Below are positions 5,680 through 6,467 of a DNA stretch of 6,467 bases, piece after piece. Origin of the DNA: Thermoleophilaceae bacterium (GTDB lineage: Bacteria > Actinomycetota > Thermoleophilia > Solirubrobacterales > Thermoleophilaceae); assembly GCA_013696425.1 (NCBI GenBank), contig JACCYP010000133.1:1-6467 (forward strand). The letters are read 5' to 3'. How positions within the stretch are numbered: the first letter of the stretch is position 1; every line of letters begins with the position of its first letter. The notes under the pieces are model-generated. The model saw only the letters and a program-made list of their open reading frames with translations. It was not told where the DNA came from and did no database searches. Both the position numbers and the translations under genes were made by a program.

Positions 5680-6467
5680 AGGCCGCGGCCTTGGCGGGTT
5701 CCGGCTCGGCCGGTGCCCGCTTGCCAGGCCGCGCGATCCAGTGGTTCGCCACGAAGCGCTTGCAGCGCATGCGGAAGCGCCACGTCCAGTCGGGCCAAAG
5801 GATCGAGTTCTTGCCGTTGCGGTCGAGGTACCAGGAGGAGCAGCCGCCCTGGGTCCAGACCGTGGTCTCCGTGCGCTTCTGGAGCTTGGCGTTCCAGGCC
5901 TTCTCGGCGCCGGGGTGGACCTCGATCGTGCCGCCGCCGTTCGCATCGCGGGCATCGAGCGCGAGCTTCACCTGCTCGATCTGCGACTCGATCATGAACA
6001 CCATCGAGGTGTGCCCCTGACCGGAGTTGGGGCCCGTGAGCATGAAGAAGTTCGGGCAGTCGGAGATGGCGATGCCGAGGTAGGCCTGGGGCGAGCCCTC
6101 CCATTTGTCCTCGAGCGTCTGACCGCGACGGGTGCGCACGTACGACGCGACCGGCATGTCCTCGACGTGGAAGCCGGTGCCGAAGATGATCGCGTCGACC
6201 TCGCGCTCCTCGCCGTCGGCGTCGACGACCTTGTTGCCGCGCACCTCGGTCACGCCGGAGTGCAGCACCTCGACGTTGTCCTTCTGGAGGGCGGGGTACC
6301 AGTCGTTTGACTTGAGGATGCGCTTGCAGCCGATCGTGTAGTCCGGCGTGAGGGCGGTGCGCAGTTCGGGGTCCTTCACCTGCTTCCTCAGGTGCCCGCG
6401 GGCGAACAGATCGGCCGCGCGCAGGAGGCGCTGGTCGACCGTCAGGCCGATCACGCCGGGCGTGTAC
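5678..6467 (-). CDS. Class B flavin monooxygenase, Baeyer-Villiger/4-hydroxyacetophenone type (5' truncated by window edge)
   Basis: The frame is open from the window edge (first full codons Y-T-P-G) to TAG at 5680-5678, giving the last roughly 262 residues of a protein that is usually about 490 or more. These enzymes use FAD, NADPH and O2 to turn ketones into esters or lactones. Family marks include VDAIIFGTGFH (the FGTGFH part at 6184-6167), the late TG(F/Y) motif of the fold. Another is PNFFMLTGPNSGQGH, with GPNSGQGH at 6034-6011. A third is GGCSSWYLDRNGKNSILWP, with GGCSSWY at 5848-5828, a combination typical of actinobacterial cyclohexanone/HAPMO-like monooxygenases. The C-terminus ends in a basic, Pro/Ala-rich tail. 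The FAD motif and the F-x-G-x-x-x-H-x-x-x-W fingerprint would lie outside the window, so Baeyer-Villiger activity cannot be confirmed here. It converges on the SDR gene and is not co-transcribed with it. Confidence 0.88.
   Translation of the reverse strand, partial: YTPGVIGLTVDQRLLRAADLFARGHLRKQVKDPELRTALTPDYTIGCKRILKSNDWYPALQKDNVEVLHSGVTEVRGNKVVDADGEEREVDAIIFGTGFHVEDMPVASYVRTRRGQTLEDKWEGSPQAYLGIAISDCPNFFMLTGPNSGQGHTSMVFMIESQIEQVKLALDARDANGGGTIEVHPGAEKAWNAKLQKRTETTVWTQGGCSSWYLDRNGKNSILWPDWTWRFRMRCKRFVANHWIARPGKRAPAEPEPAKAAA

Noticed and set aside
1..6467. CRISPR arrays, tRNA/rRNA genes, riboswitches, defence cassettes
   Set aside because: No regularly spaced repeats, cloverleaf, rRNA-like sequence or defence-family motif was seen on either strand by reading.

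Overview
The window comes from a very GC-rich bacterium in which nearly every codon ends in G or C and GTG and TTG starts are common. Codon bias, closely packed genes and family content fit a high-GC actinobacterium, perhaps of the Thermoleophilia/Solirubrobacterales type. That placement is an inference; no rRNA or marker gene is present.

Region 1 (1 to about 880) is a small scrapyard. It holds the last 43 codons of an IS481-type transposase with a probable element end near 140. Next comes a PAS sensor-domain remnant on the minus strand, cut off by the element. A small, highly charged 66-residue protein gene (426-626) looks intact. The last 50 codons of what looks like a DUF4239/bestrophin-like membrane protein follow on the minus strand. 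No stretch over 300 bases lacks a call.

Region 2 (880-3558) is a divergent pair separated by only 36 bp: a YihY/BrkB-type inner-membrane protein on the minus strand and a secreted beta-propeller protein (PF09826 type) on the plus strand. The GTG starts at 426 and 1849 each have a TANNNT hexamer ending exactly 7 nt before the start codon, which suggests leaderless transcripts.

Region 3 (1849-5629) is a tight plus-strand operon. The beta-propeller stop overlaps the GTG of a flavin-containing monooxygenase by one base (TAGTG). The monooxygenase stop overlaps the TTG of a short-chain dehydrogenase/reductase (SDR) by four bases (TTGA). A second class B flavin monooxygenase, of the Baeyer-Villiger/4-hydroxyacetophenone type, converges from the right and is cut by the window edge. 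The two convergent genes share a 9-bp perfect inverted repeat with a nested hairpin, a candidate bidirectional terminator. Two flavin monooxygenases around an SDR suggest oxidative metabolism of an alcohol, ketone or similar small organic molecule, but no substrate can be read from the sequence. I did not see a clearly new defence or mobile system. The most notable points are the leaderless-type starts, the coupling of a secreted propeller to a cytosolic monooxygenase, and the sharp codon-use shift inside the SDR gene.
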